Shown: positions 9,264 through 16,913 of the stretch, piece after piece
Position numbering within the stretch: the stretch's first letter is position 1
Layout of the letters: every line of letters starts with the position of its first letter
Origin: Stenotrophomonas hibiscicola ATCC 19867
GTDB taxonomy: Bacteria > Pseudomonadota > Gammaproteobacteria > Xanthomonadales > Xanthomonadaceae
Direction of reading: 5' to 3'
Assembly: GCF_000382065.1 (NCBI RefSeq)
Contig: NZ_KB907498.1
Coordinates: 812,714-876,713, forward strand
DNA: 64,000 bases
Position numbers and translations under genes: made by a program
Notes under the pieces: generated by a model
Told to the model about the DNA's origin: nothing
Database searches by the model: none
Seen by the model: the letters and a program-made list of their open reading frames with translations, nothing else

Positions 9264-9323
9264 GTAGAGTCGACGGGTAGAGTCGACTGTTAGTCGACTG
9301 CGCTTCCTGACAGTCGACTCTAC
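9264..9323. repeat. GTAGAGTCGAC-type SMAG cluster
   Basis: GTAGAGTCGAC is repeated, followed by inverted copies (TTAGTCGAC and CAGTCGACTCTAC). The group begins with GTAG and ends with CTAC, the hallmark of SMAG elements. It fills the gap between pilU and the aldo/keto reductase. Confidence 0.85.
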
Positions 9324-9334
9324 ACATCGCCAGG

Positions 9335-10477
9335 TCACCGGATCTCGGAGATCTCCACCCCATCCAGGCCCTGCGACAGCGTGCGCGCGTCGCCGCCCTG
9401 GCTGAGCTTGATGCGCAGGCGCACTTCGTTCTGCGAGTCGGCGTAGCGCAGTGCGTCCTCGTAGCTGATCTCGCCGGCCTGGTACAGCTCGAACAGGCTC
9501 TGGTCGAAGGTCTTCATGCCCAGCTGGACCGAGTCCTTCATCACTTCCTTCAGCTTGTGGATCTCGCCGTCGCGGATGTAGTCCTGCACCAGCGGCGTGC
9601 CCAGCAGGATCTCCATCGCCACCTTGCGCGAGCGGCCGTCGGGCGACGGCACCAGCTGCTGCGCGACCACGCCCTTGAGGTTCAGCGACAGGTCCATCAG
9701 CAGCTGGTTGCGGCGGTCTTCCGGGAAGAAGTTGATGATGCGATCCATCGCCTGGTTGGCATTGTTGGCATGCAGCGTGGCGAGCACCAGGTGGCCGGTT
9801 TCGGCGAACGCGATGGCGTGATCCATGCCTTCGCGGGTACGCACCTCGCCGATCATGATCACGTCCGGCGCCTGGCGCAGGGTGTTCTTCAGGGCCGCTT
9901 CCCAGCTGTCGGTATCGATGCCGACCTCGCGCTGGGTGATGATGCAGCCCTCGTGCTTGTGCACGAACTCGATCGGATCTTCGATGGTGATGATGTGGCC
10001 GGTCGAGTTCTGGTTGCGGTAGCCGATCATCGCCGCCAGCGATGTCGATTTGCCGGTACCGGTGGCACCAACGAACAGGATGATGCCGCGCTTGGTCATC
10101 GCCAGCGTCTTGATGATCGGCGGCAGGCTCAGCTCTTCCACGGTCGGAATGCGCGTCTCGATGCGACGCAGCACCATGCCGACCTGGTTGCGCTGGTAGA
10201 AGCAGCTGACGCGGAAGCGGCCGACACCGGACAGGCCGATGGCGAAGTTGCATTCATGCGTCTTCTCGAACTCCTCGCGCTGCGCAGGGGTCATCACGTT
10301 GAGCACCAGGTCGCGGCTCTGCTGCGGCGTGAGCGGGGTCTGCGTGATCGGCGAGATCTTGCCGTTGACCTTCATCGCCGGCGGCATGCCCGCAGTGATG
10401 AACAGGTCCGAGGCGCGCTGGTGCGCCATCAGCTTGAGGAACGAAGTGAAATCGATGGTGGTCGCGGTGGTGTTCAC
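9335..10477 (-). CDS. pilU: type IV pilus twitching ATPase PilU
   Basis: A 380-residue PilT/PilU-family ATPase. PilU assists PilT in pulling back type IV pili. Walker A is GATGTGKST near residue 130; the Asp box (IITIEDPIEF), Walker B (IMIGEVRTREGMD) and His box (ATLHANNANQ) follow in order. The IGLSGVGRFRVSCFYQRN region is typical for PilU. I choose the GTG at 10477 (VNTTATTIDFTSFLKL), which has CGGGAG upstream and matches the usual PilU start; an in-frame ATG further up would add 22 residues with no family likeness. It follows pilT, 99 bases after its stop. Confidence 0.95.
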   Translation of the reverse strand: MNTTATTIDFTSFLKLMAHQRASDLFITAGMPPAMKVNGKISPITQTPLTPQQSRDLVLNVMTPAQREEFEKTHECNFAIGLSGVGRFRVSCFYQRNQVGMVLRRIETRIPTVEELSLPPIIKTLAMTKRGIILFVGATGTGKSTSLAAMIGYRNQNSTGHIITIEDPIEFVHKHEGCIITQREVGIDTDSWEAALKNTLRQAPDVIMIGEVRTREGMDHAIAFAETGHLVLATLHANNANQAMDRIINFFPEDRRNQLLMDLSLNLKGVVAQQLVPSPDGRSRKVAMEILLGTPLVQDYIRDGEIHKLKEVMKDSVQLGMKTFDQSLFELYQAGEISYEDALRYADSQNEVRLRIKLSQGGDARTLSQGLDGVEISEIR

Positions 10478-10576
10478 GGCAGGCTCCCGGAAAAGCGGTT
10501 TACCAGGTAACGGTCGGTGGAGGAAACAACACGGAGCGGCCACGCCATTGCACGCGCCGCCCGTGGCTGCCCTGCC

Positions 10577-11614
10577 TTACTCGAACAGGCGCTTGTCCTT
10601 GGCGTAGTCGCGGGCCTGGTTGCGGGTGATCAGGCTGCGCTTGACCAGGTCCTGCAGGTGCTGGTCCAGGGTCATCATGCCGTACTGCTGGCCGGTCTGG
10701 ATCGCCGAGTACATCTGCGCCACCTTGTCCTCGCGGATCAGGTTGCGGATGGCCGGCGTGCCGACCATGATTTCCCACGCTGCGGTGCGGCCACCGCCGA
10801 CCTTCTTCAGCAGCGCCTGCGAGATCACCGCACGCAGCGACTCGGACAGCATCGAGCGCACCATCGGCTTTTCGCCGGCGGGGAACACGTCGATGATGCG
10901 GTCGATGGTCTTGGCCGCCGAGCTGGTGTGCAGGGTGCCGAACACCAGGTGGCCGGTCTCCGCAGCGGTCAGTGCCAGGCGGATGGTTTCCAGGTCGCGG
11001 AGTTCGCCGACCAGGATGATGTCCGGGTCCTCGCGCAGTGCCGAGCGCAACGCTTCATTGAAGCCATGCGTGTCGCGGTGCACTTCGCGCTGGTTGATCA
11101 GGCACTTCTGCGAGGTGTGCACGAATTCGATCGGATCCTCGACGGTGAGGATGTGGCCGTATTCGTTCTTGTTGATGTAGTCGATCATCGCCGCCAGCGT
11201 GGTCGACTTGCCCGAGCCGGTCGGACCAGTCACCAGGATCAGGCCCTGCGGCTGCTGGATCACTTCGCGGAACAACGGCGGGCAGGCCAGGTCCTCAAGG
11301 GTGAGCACCTCGGACGGAATGGTACGGAACACCGCACCGGCGCCACGGTTCTGGTTGAACGCGTTCACACGGAAGCGCGCCAGCGACGGAATCTCGAAGG
11401 AGAAGTCCACTTCGAGGAATTCCTCGTAATCGCGGCGCTGCTTGTCGGACATGATGTCGTACACCAGCGCGTGGACCTGCTTGTGGTCCAGGGCCGGGAT
11501 GTTGATCCGGCGAACATCGCCGTCCACGCGGATCATCGGCGGCAGGCCTGCAGACAGGTGCAGGTCGGACGCTTTGTTCTTTACGGAAAACGCCAGCAGT
11601 TCGGCGATATCCAT
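10577..11614 (-). CDS. pilT: type IV pilus retraction ATPase PilT
   Basis: A 345-residue hexameric ATPase that retracts type IV pili and so drives twitching. Walker A is GPTGSGKST near residue 136, the Asp box LTVEDPIEFVH, Walker B IILVGELRD and the His box FGTLHTSSA; the AIRNLIRE motif near residue 290, needed for retraction in other PilT proteins, is intact. Length equals that of Pseudomonas PilT. It is the first gene of a pilT-pilU pair and is divergent from yggS, which is the same arrangement as in pseudomonads. Confidence 0.98.
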   Translation of the reverse strand: MDIAELLAFSVKNKASDLHLSAGLPPMIRVDGDVRRINIPALDHKQVHALVYDIMSDKQRRDYEEFLEVDFSFEIPSLARFRVNAFNQNRGAGAVFRTIPSEVLTLEDLACPPLFREVIQQPQGLILVTGPTGSGKSTTLAAMIDYINKNEYGHILTVEDPIEFVHTSQKCLINQREVHRDTHGFNEALRSALREDPDIILVGELRDLETIRLALTAAETGHLVFGTLHTSSAAKTIDRIIDVFPAGEKPMVRSMLSESLRAVISQALLKKVGGGRTAAWEIMVGTPAIRNLIREDKVAQMYSAIQTGQQYGMMTLDQHLQDLVKRSLITRNQARDYAKDKRLFE

Positions 11615-11701
11615 GAGCGGCTACTCCCCAATAACGGCTTCGACTGGAAGGATCTTTCCCCGGGCGGCAGTATAGCCTCCTGATTCAATGGAACGCGTTA
11701 C

Positions 11702-12379
11702 GTGGCCACTCCCCTGCCCCAGATCCTGAGCAACCTGCATGCCGCCGCCGAGGCGGCCGGCCGGCCCGATCCGCGCCTGCTGGCCGTGTCCAAGACCCAA
11801 CCGGCCGAGGCCGTGACCGCGCTGGCCGCACAGGGCCAGCAGGCCTTCGGCGAAAACTATGTGCAGGAAGCGCTGGCAAAGATGCAGGCGCTGCAGCACC
11901 TGGCGCTGGAATGGCACCTGATCGGCCACCTGCAGTCGAACAAGGCCGATGCCGTGGCCACCCACTTCGACTGGGTGCAGAGCGTGGACCGGCCCAAGCT
12001 GGTAACGGCGCTGGCGCGCCATCGCCCGGCCGCACGCGGCCCGCTGAATGTGCTGATCCAGGTCAACATCGACGATGAATCCAGCAAGCACGGCTGTGCA
12101 CCGGAAGACGTGGATGCATTGGCTGCGGCAATTGCCGCCGAGCCTGCCCTGCGCCTGCGCGGGCTGATGGCGATTCCCGCGCCATGGCCCGACGCCGAGC
12201 GTCGTCGGGATGCATTCGTGCGCATGCGCACACTTTTCCAGTCGCTGGCCGCCCAGCACGCGCAGGTCGACACGCTGTCGATGGGCATGAGCAGCGACTA
12301 CGCCGAAGCCATCGCCGAGGGCGCCACCCTGGTGCGCATCGGCACCGCCCTGTTCGGCGCGCGCCCGCGCCCGGCCTGA
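11702..12379 (+). CDS. yggS: PLP homeostasis protein (YggS/PROSC family)
   Basis: A 225-residue single-domain PLP-binding protein of the YggS/PLPBP family, which buffers free pyridoxal phosphate and affects amino-acid pools; no catalysis is proven. The PLP lysine is in LLAVSKTQPAEA near residue 31, and the phosphate-binding end is SMGMSSDYAEAIAEGATLVRIGTALFG. Translation starts at GTG with a GGAACG site upstream; the nearby ATG at 11689 is out of frame. It precedes proC by 18 bases, the conserved yggS-proC pairing. Confidence 0.95.
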   Translation: MATPLPQILSNLHAAAEAAGRPDPRLLAVSKTQPAEAVTALAAQGQQAFGENYVQEALAKMQALQHLALEWHLIGHLQSNKADAVATHFDWVQSVDRPKLVTALARHRPAARGPLNVLIQVNIDDESSKHGCAPEDVDALAAAIAAEPALRLRGLMAIPAPWPDAERRRDAFVRMRTLFQSLAAQHAQVDTLSMGMSSDYAEAIAEGATLVRIGTALFGARPRPA

Positions 12380-12397
12380 TTTTCAAAGGAGACGTCC

Positions 12398-13219
12398 ATG
12401 GCAGCTGATTCCATCACCTTCATCGGCGGCGGCAACATGGCGCGCAGCCTGATCGCCGGCCTGATCCGCCAGGGCGTGCCGGCCGCGCATATCCATGTGG
12501 CCGAACCGGTTGCAGCGCTGCGCGAGTCGTTGGCTGCCGACTTCGGCGTGCAGGTGCACGACAACGCCACCGATGCCGCCGCACAGGGCAGCACCTGGCT
12601 GCTGGCGGTGAAGCCGCAGGTGCTGCGTGAGGTCTGCCAGTCGCTGCAGGCACTGGCCCAGGCACACCGGCCGCTGGTGGTGTCGATCGCTGCCGGCATC
12701 ACCAGTGCGCAGCTGCAGCGTTGGCTGGGGGGCGACCTGGCAGTGGTGCGCGCGATGCCTAACACCCCTGCCCTGCTCGGCGCTGGCGTGACCGGCCTGT
12801 ATGCCACGCCCTCGGTGGATCCGCAGCAACACGCGCAGGCCGAACAGGTGCTGGCCAGCGCCGGGCGCACGGTGTGGATCGAGAGCGAGGTACTGATGGA
12901 TTCGGTGACTGCGGTCTCCGGCAGTGGACCGGCCTATGTCTTCCTGCTGGCCGAAGCGATGGAAGCGGCGGGTATTGCCCAGGGCCTGCCGGCCGACGCC
13001 GCGCGCACGCTGGTGGTGCAGACCCTGCTGGGTGCCTCGCGGATGCTGGCTGAAGCCGGCGAAAGCCCGGCCGAGCTTCGCCGCCGCGTGACCTCGCCGA
13101 ACGGAACCACCCAGGCCGCGATCGAGAGCTTCCAGGCCGGTGGCTTCGAGGCGCTGGTGAACACGGCGCTGCGCGCCGCGCAGGTGCGCGGGCAGGAATT
13201 GTCTGCGGCGAATGATTGA
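12398..13219 (+). CDS. proC: pyrroline-5-carboxylate reductase
   Basis: A 273-residue P5C reductase, the last step of proline synthesis: 1-pyrroline-5-carboxylate plus NAD(P)H to L-proline. The N-terminal Rossmann motif is FIGGGNMARSLIAGL; AVSGSGPAYVFLLAEAM in the dimerisation domain and RRRVTSPNGTTQAAI near residue 230 are family signatures. AAAGGAG lies eight bases before the ATG, a strong ribosome site. It is co-transcribed with yggS. Confidence 0.97.
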   Translation: MAADSITFIGGGNMARSLIAGLIRQGVPAAHIHVAEPVAALRESLAADFGVQVHDNATDAAAQGSTWLLAVKPQVLREVCQSLQALAQAHRPLVVSIAAGITSAQLQRWLGGDLAVVRAMPNTPALLGAGVTGLYATPSVDPQQHAQAEQVLASAGRTVWIESEVLMDSVTAVSGSGPAYVFLLAEAMEAAGIAQGLPADAARTLVVQTLLGASRMLAEAGESPAELRRRVTSPNGTTQAAIESFQAGGFEALVNTALRAAQVRGQELSAAND

Positions 13220-13228
13220 TCCCGATGT

Positions 13229-13254
13229 GTGCCGACCAACGGTCGGCACCTACC
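13229..13254 (+). repeat. single REP element
   Basis: REP palindrome (arms GTGCCGACC and GGTCGGCAC) with a CTACC tail, followed by a small ATCCACCCATGGCGTGGAT hairpin, between convergent proC and a LysR gene. Confidence 0.88.
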
Positions 13255-13278
13255 ATCATCCACCCATGGCGTGGATGC

Positions 13279-14154
13279 TCATTGCCCCAACGTGGTCATG
13301 ACGAAATCCACGAAGCACTGCAACCGCGGGCGTGGCCTGCGGTCGGGCAGGTAGATCAGGTGCATCGGCCGCGCCTCGGGCAGGTAGTCGCGCAGCAGCG
13401 GCTTCAGGCGCCCGGCAGCAATTTCGCCAGCCAGCAGCGCCGTCGGTTGCAGCACCAGACCCGCTCCTGCAACGGCAGCTTCGCGCAACGCGAAACCATC
13501 GTTGCAGGTCAGGCGCGCTTCCCAGTCCACCTGTTCACCGTTGGCCAGCTGCCAGCCGTGGCCACCGCGCCAGGCCAGATGGCTCAGGCAGTCATGCCCT
13601 GCCAGATCGGCGGGCGTACGCGGCGTGCCGCGCCTGCGCAGGTACGACGGTGACGCACACAGGCTCATCGCATACGGCGGCAGCGGCCGCGCCACCAGTT
13701 CCTGCGATGGCAGCGGCCCGACCCGGATCGCCACATCGAAACCATCCTCGATCAGATCCACGCGGCGGTTGCTCAGGTCCAGCTCGATATTCAACTGCGG
13801 CTGTGCGCGCAGCAGGCCGGCCAGCTGCGGCGCCAGCACGCAGCTGCCCCAGGTGGTCGGCGCACTGACCCGCAGCAGGCCACGTGGCTGTACCTGCAGA
13901 CCGGCCACATCGGCCTCGGCCTGCTGCACCTGCTCCAGCACCTGCCGGCATCCGGCCAGATAGGCGCTGCCGGCTTCGGTCAGGCGCTGGCGGCGGGTGT
14001 TCCGTTGCAGCAGCGCGGTGCCCAGATGCGCCTCCAGCTGCTGGATGTACTTGCCCACCATCACCGCCGACACCTGCAGCTGTTCGGCGGCCCCGGCAAA
14101 GCTGCCGCGCTCGGCCACGGCGACGAAGGCCTGCATGCAGCGAAGGGTATCCAT
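13279..14154 (-). CDS. LysR family transcriptional regulator
   Basis: A 291-residue LysR regulator starting MDTLRCMQAFVAVAERGSFAGAAEQLQVSAVMVGKYIQQLE, the usual helix-turn-helix placement; the nine extra in-frame codons upstream are not needed. The effector domain is of the CrgA-like class (VDLIEDGFDVAIRVG). The gene is divergent from a short-chain dehydrogenase with a 98-bp shared control region, so it probably controls that gene and itself. The inducer is unknown. Confidence 0.92.
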   Translation of the reverse strand: MDTLRCMQAFVAVAERGSFAGAAEQLQVSAVMVGKYIQQLEAHLGTALLQRNTRRQRLTEAGSAYLAGCRQVLEQVQQAEADVAGLQVQPRGLLRVSAPTTWGSCVLAPQLAGLLRAQPQLNIELDLSNRRVDLIEDGFDVAIRVGPLPSQELVARPLPPYAMSLCASPSYLRRRGTPRTPADLAGHDCLSHLAWRGGHGWQLANGEQVDWEARLTCNDGFALREAAVAGAGLVLQPTALLAGEIAAGRLKPLLRDYLPEARPMHLIYLPDRRPRPRLQCFVDFVMTTLGQ

Positions 14155-14252
14155 TGCTAATCCAAAGTTAGGAATCTGCAAATCATACGCCGCTTACCTA
14201 ACCCCAATGTGACGGCGCAGACTGCGCTCACACCCTCACGCAAGGAACCGCC

Positions 14253-14855
14253 ATGAAGATCCTCCTCGTCGGTGCCAGCGGCACCCTCGGCCAGGCAGTC
14301 GCCCGCCAGCTCGGCCAACAGCATCAGATTCTCGCCGCCGGCCGCAGCAGCGGCGAATTGCGCGTGGACCTGACCGATGACGCCAGCGTCGCCGAACTGT
14401 TCTCGCGTACCGGTGCAGTCGATGCGGTGATCTCCACCGCCGGCTCGGTGCATTTCGGACCGCTGCAGGAGATGACGCCCGAGCAGTTCACTATCGGCCT
14501 GCAGGACAAGCTGCTGGGACAGGTGCGGCTGGCACTGGCCGCGCAGCACCACCTCAATGCCGGTGGCTCGATCACCCTGACCAGCGGCATCATCAGCGCG
14601 CAGCCGATCCGCGACGGCGTCAACGCCACCGCAGTGAATGCCGCACTGGAAGGCTTCGTGCGCGCCGCCGCACTGGAGCTGCTGCCGCGCGGCCTGCGCA
14701 TCAACGTGGTCAGCCCGAACGTACTGATCGAATCGATGGCCGCCTACGGCCCCTACTTCCCGGGCTTCGAAGCGGTAAGCGCACAGCGCGCGGCACTGGC
14801 CTTCCAGCGCGCGGTGGAAGGCATCCAGAGCGGCGAAACCATCACGGTCTGGTAA
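14253..14855 (+). CDS. short-chain dehydrogenase/reductase
   Basis: A 200-residue SDR. The cofactor motif is VGASGTLGQAVARQL at residues 5-19. The active-site serine is in ITLTSGIIS. The usual YxxxK reads NATAVNAALEG, so the catalytic tyrosine is replaced, a feature of a known group of short SDR-like proteins whose activity is uncertain. The ribosome site AAGGAA lies seven bases before the ATG. It is divergent from a LysR regulator. Confidence 0.9.
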   Translation: MKILLVGASGTLGQAVARQLGQQHQILAAGRSSGELRVDLTDDASVAELFSRTGAVDAVISTAGSVHFGPLQEMTPEQFTIGLQDKLLGQVRLALAAQHHLNAGGSITLTSGIISAQPIRDGVNATAVNAALEGFVRAAALELLPRGLRINVVSPNVLIESMAAYGPYFPGFEAVSAQRAALAFQRAVEGIQSGETITVW

Positions 14856-14857
14856 GA

Positions 14858-14935
14858 AAAAGGGGACGGAGGGGATCAAGTCGTTTTCGTCCGCCGGGCA
14901 TGGCCCGGCGCTACCGGGAGCGCGTCCCCTTTTTC
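14858..14935. repeat. GGGGACGGAGGGG inverted repeat with embedded SMAG palindrome
   Basis: AAAAAGGGGACGGAGGGGAT and the closing GCGTCCCCTTTTT form the ends of a stem; a SMAG palindrome (GCCGGGCATGGCCCGGCGCTAC) lies in the middle. The same outer sequence recurs at 23276. It separates the SDR gene from soxR, which are convergent. Confidence 0.8.
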
Positions 14936-15368
14936 ATTCCCAGCGCATCGGGCCATCGCCGCGTTCGCCGAGGACGTCGCCGGGATTGGCCAGGCGGCAA
15001 TGCTGCAGTGACAGGCAGCCACAGCCGATGCAGCCGGTCAGTTCATCGCGCAGCAGCTGCAGCATGTGGATGCGCTCTTCCAGCTCGGTGCGCCAGCGCG
15101 CGGACAGCTTGGCCCAGTCAGCCTTGGTCGGTGCACGGCCTTCAGGCAGGCTCTCGAAGGCGCGGCCGACCGCTTCCAGTGGCATGCCCACCCGCTGCGC
15201 AACGCGGATCACCGCCAGCCGGCGCAGCACGTCGCGGCTGTAACGGCGTTGGTTGCCCGAGGTGCGCAGGCTGCTGATCAGCCCCTTGCGCTCGTAGAAA
15301 TGCAGTGCGGAAACGGCCACGCCACTGCGCTGGGAGACCTCGCCAACGCTGAGTTCCTGGGATGCCAT
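14934..15368 (-). CDS. soxR: redox-sensing MerR-family activator SoxR
   Basis: A 144-residue MerR-type activator. The N-terminal helix-turn-helix is [21 protein letters not shown]; a dimerisation helix follows. The four cysteines of the [2Fe-2S] cluster are in [12 protein letters not shown] (C-x2-C-x-C-x5-C) near residue 118, the defining SoxR pattern. Oxidation of the cluster by redox-cycling compounds switches on the target promoter. It is divergent from the mfsA-like pump, and a perfect 18-bp palindrome between them (15376-15393) should be its operator, so it probably also controls itself. Confidence 0.96.
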   Translation of the reverse strand: MASQELSVGEVSQRSGVAVSALHFYERKGLISSLRTSGNQRRYSRDVLRRLAVIRVAQRVGMPLEAVGRAFESLPEGRAPTKADWAKLSARWRTELEERIHMLQLLRDELTGCIGCGCLSLQHCRLANPGDVLGERGDGPMRWE

Positions 15369-15371
15369 TGC

Positions 15372-15402
15372 TTGACCTCAACTATAGTTGAGGTGGCATG
15401 CT
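15372..15402 (+). promoter_or_regulatory. SoxR-dependent promoter and operator of mfsA
   Basis: CCTCAACTATAGTTGAGG at 15376-15393 is a perfect 18-bp palindrome very close to known SoxR boxes. It overlaps a -35 TTGACC (15372-15377). With the 19-bp spacer typical of MerR-type promoters, the -10 would be CATGCT at 15397-15402. Transcription would then start near 15409, which favours the mfsA ATG at 15449 over the one at 15398. Confidence 0.8.
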
Positions 15403-15448
15403 GCTATCTTCGCCGCCCGTTGACAAGCGCGGCCCGCCCCTGACCGGT

Positions 15449-16819
15449 ATGACCCCGACCCTCTCTCCCGCCGACACCCGCCTGCCGGCTGACACATCGA
15501 TCCTGTCCGCGCGCTACCGCGCCACCACCCTCGGCATGGTCGCGCTGGTCGCGCTGCACGCCTTCGAAGCATTGGCCGTCGCGGCCGCGATGCCCACGGT
15601 GGCCGAAGCACTCAGCGGCCTGCGCCTGTATGCGCTGGCCTTCGGTGGCACACTGGCCACCAGCGTGATCGGCATGACCCTGGCCGGACGCTGGGCCGAC
15701 CGCCAGGGCCCGGCACGGCCGCTGTGGTACGGCCTGGCCTGCTTCGTGCTGGGCCTGCTGCTGGCCGGCTTCGCCGTGCGCATGGGCATGCTGGTGGCCG
15801 GGCGCCTGCTGCAGGGCCTGGGTGCGGGCGCGATTTCGGTCTCGCTGTACGTGATGGTCGGCCGCAGCTACCCCGAGCACCTGCGGCCGAAGGTGTTCGC
15901 GGCATTCTCGGCGGGCTGGGTGGTGCCCTCGATGGTCGGCCCGGCGCTGAGCGGCCTGATCGTCCAGCATCTCGGCTGGCGCTGGGTGTTCCTGGCGGTG
16001 CCGCTGCTGGCAGTCCCTGCTGCCCTGTTGCTGCGGCCTGCGCTGGCGCGCATGCAGCCCTCCGCCGACAGCAACGACGACGAGGGGCGCGGCAACGTCG
16101 TACGTTGGGCCAGTGGTGCATCGCTGGCGGCGCTGCTGCTGTACTTCGGCGGCCAGCAGCACGGTCCGACCGCCCTGCTCTGCATCGGCGTGGCGATGCT
16201 GGCGCTGCTGCTATGCGTGCATCGCCTGCTGCCGGCCGGAACGCTGATCCTGCGCAGGGGCCTGCCCAGCGTGATCGCACTGCGCGGCATCGCCGCTGCC
16301 GCATTCTTCGCCTGCGAAGCCTACCTGCCGCTGCTGCTGCAGCGCGAACGCGGGCTCCCGCCCAGCTGGGCCGGCGCGGTGCTCAGCCTCGGCGCACTCG
16401 GTTGGTTCGCCGGCTCCTGGCTGCAGGGTCACCAGCAGCGCGGCTGGTCACGCCAGCATCTGCTGCGCGTCGGCACGGCGATGATGACGGTCGGCATCGC
16501 CGCAACGCTTGCGGTGTTGTTCAATGCAGTGCCATTGCCGGTGGCCCTGGTGGGCTGGACGGTCACCGGTTTCGGCATGGGCATGATCTACGCCAGCCTC
16601 TCGGTACTCACGCTTTCGCTGTCAGCAGCGCATGAGCAGGGTGCCAACACGTCGGCCCTGCAGCTGAGCGAGGCCCTGTCGGTGACCACCGCGCTGGCGG
16701 TCTCCGGTGCGTTGTTCGCGCTGTTCGTGGAAAGCGCGCCGCACACCGGCTACCTGCTGTGCCTGGCGATCACCTTCGGCCTGGCGGTGCTGGCCGCGGT
16801 GATCGCGCGGCGGGTGTAG
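15449..16819 (+). CDS. mfsA: MFS efflux pump under SoxR control (MfsA-like)
   Basis: About 456 residues with twelve to fourteen predicted membrane helices and the MFS motif GRWADRQGPARPLWYG between helices 2 and 3. In S. maltophilia an MFS pump divergent from soxR, MfsA, has been described as giving paraquat and fluoroquinolone tolerance; position and family agree, so the name is applied by context. The ATG at 15398 is also in frame, but it lies inside the inferred promoter, so the next ATG at 15449 is preferred. The pump would export redox-active drugs from the cytoplasm across the inner membrane. Confidence 0.88.
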   Translation: MTPTLSPADTRLPADTSILSARYRATTLGMVALVALHAFEALAVAAAMPTVAEALSGLRLYALAFGGTLATSVIGMTLAGRWADRQGPARPLWYGLACFVLGLLLAGFAVRMGMLVAGRLLQGLGAGAISVSLYVMVGRSYPEHLRPKVFAAFSAGWVVPSMVGPALSGLIVQHLGWRWVFLAVPLLAVPAALLLRPALARMQPSADSNDDEGRGNVVRWASGASLAALLLYFGGQQHGPTALLCIGVAMLALLLCVHRLLPAGTLILRRGLPSVIALRGIAAAAFFACEAYLPLLLQRERGLPPSWAGAVLSLGALGWFAGSWLQGHQQRGWSRQHLLRVGTAMMTVGIAATLAVLFNAVPLPVALVGWTVTGFGMGMIYASLSVLTLSLSAAHEQGANTSALQLSEALSVTTALAVSGALFALFVESAPHTGYLLCLAITFGLAVLAAVIARRV

Positions 16820-16837
16820 CGTCGCCCGGTTTCGGCA

Positions 16838-16913
16838 GTGTCGGCCGCTGGCCGGCACCATCACGGGATTCCCGCGTGCGCGGAGAGTGCCGGCCAGCGG
16901 CCGGCACTACCGG
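16838..16913. repeat. facing SMAG palindromes (GTGCCGGCCGCTGGCCGGCA type)
   Basis: TGTCGGCCGCTGGCCGGCAC and its inverted partner GTGCCGGCCAGCGGCCGGCA then CTACC, with a 31-base spacer. The whole can fold into a long stem and lies between convergent mfsA and the lipase-like gene. Confidence 0.88.
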
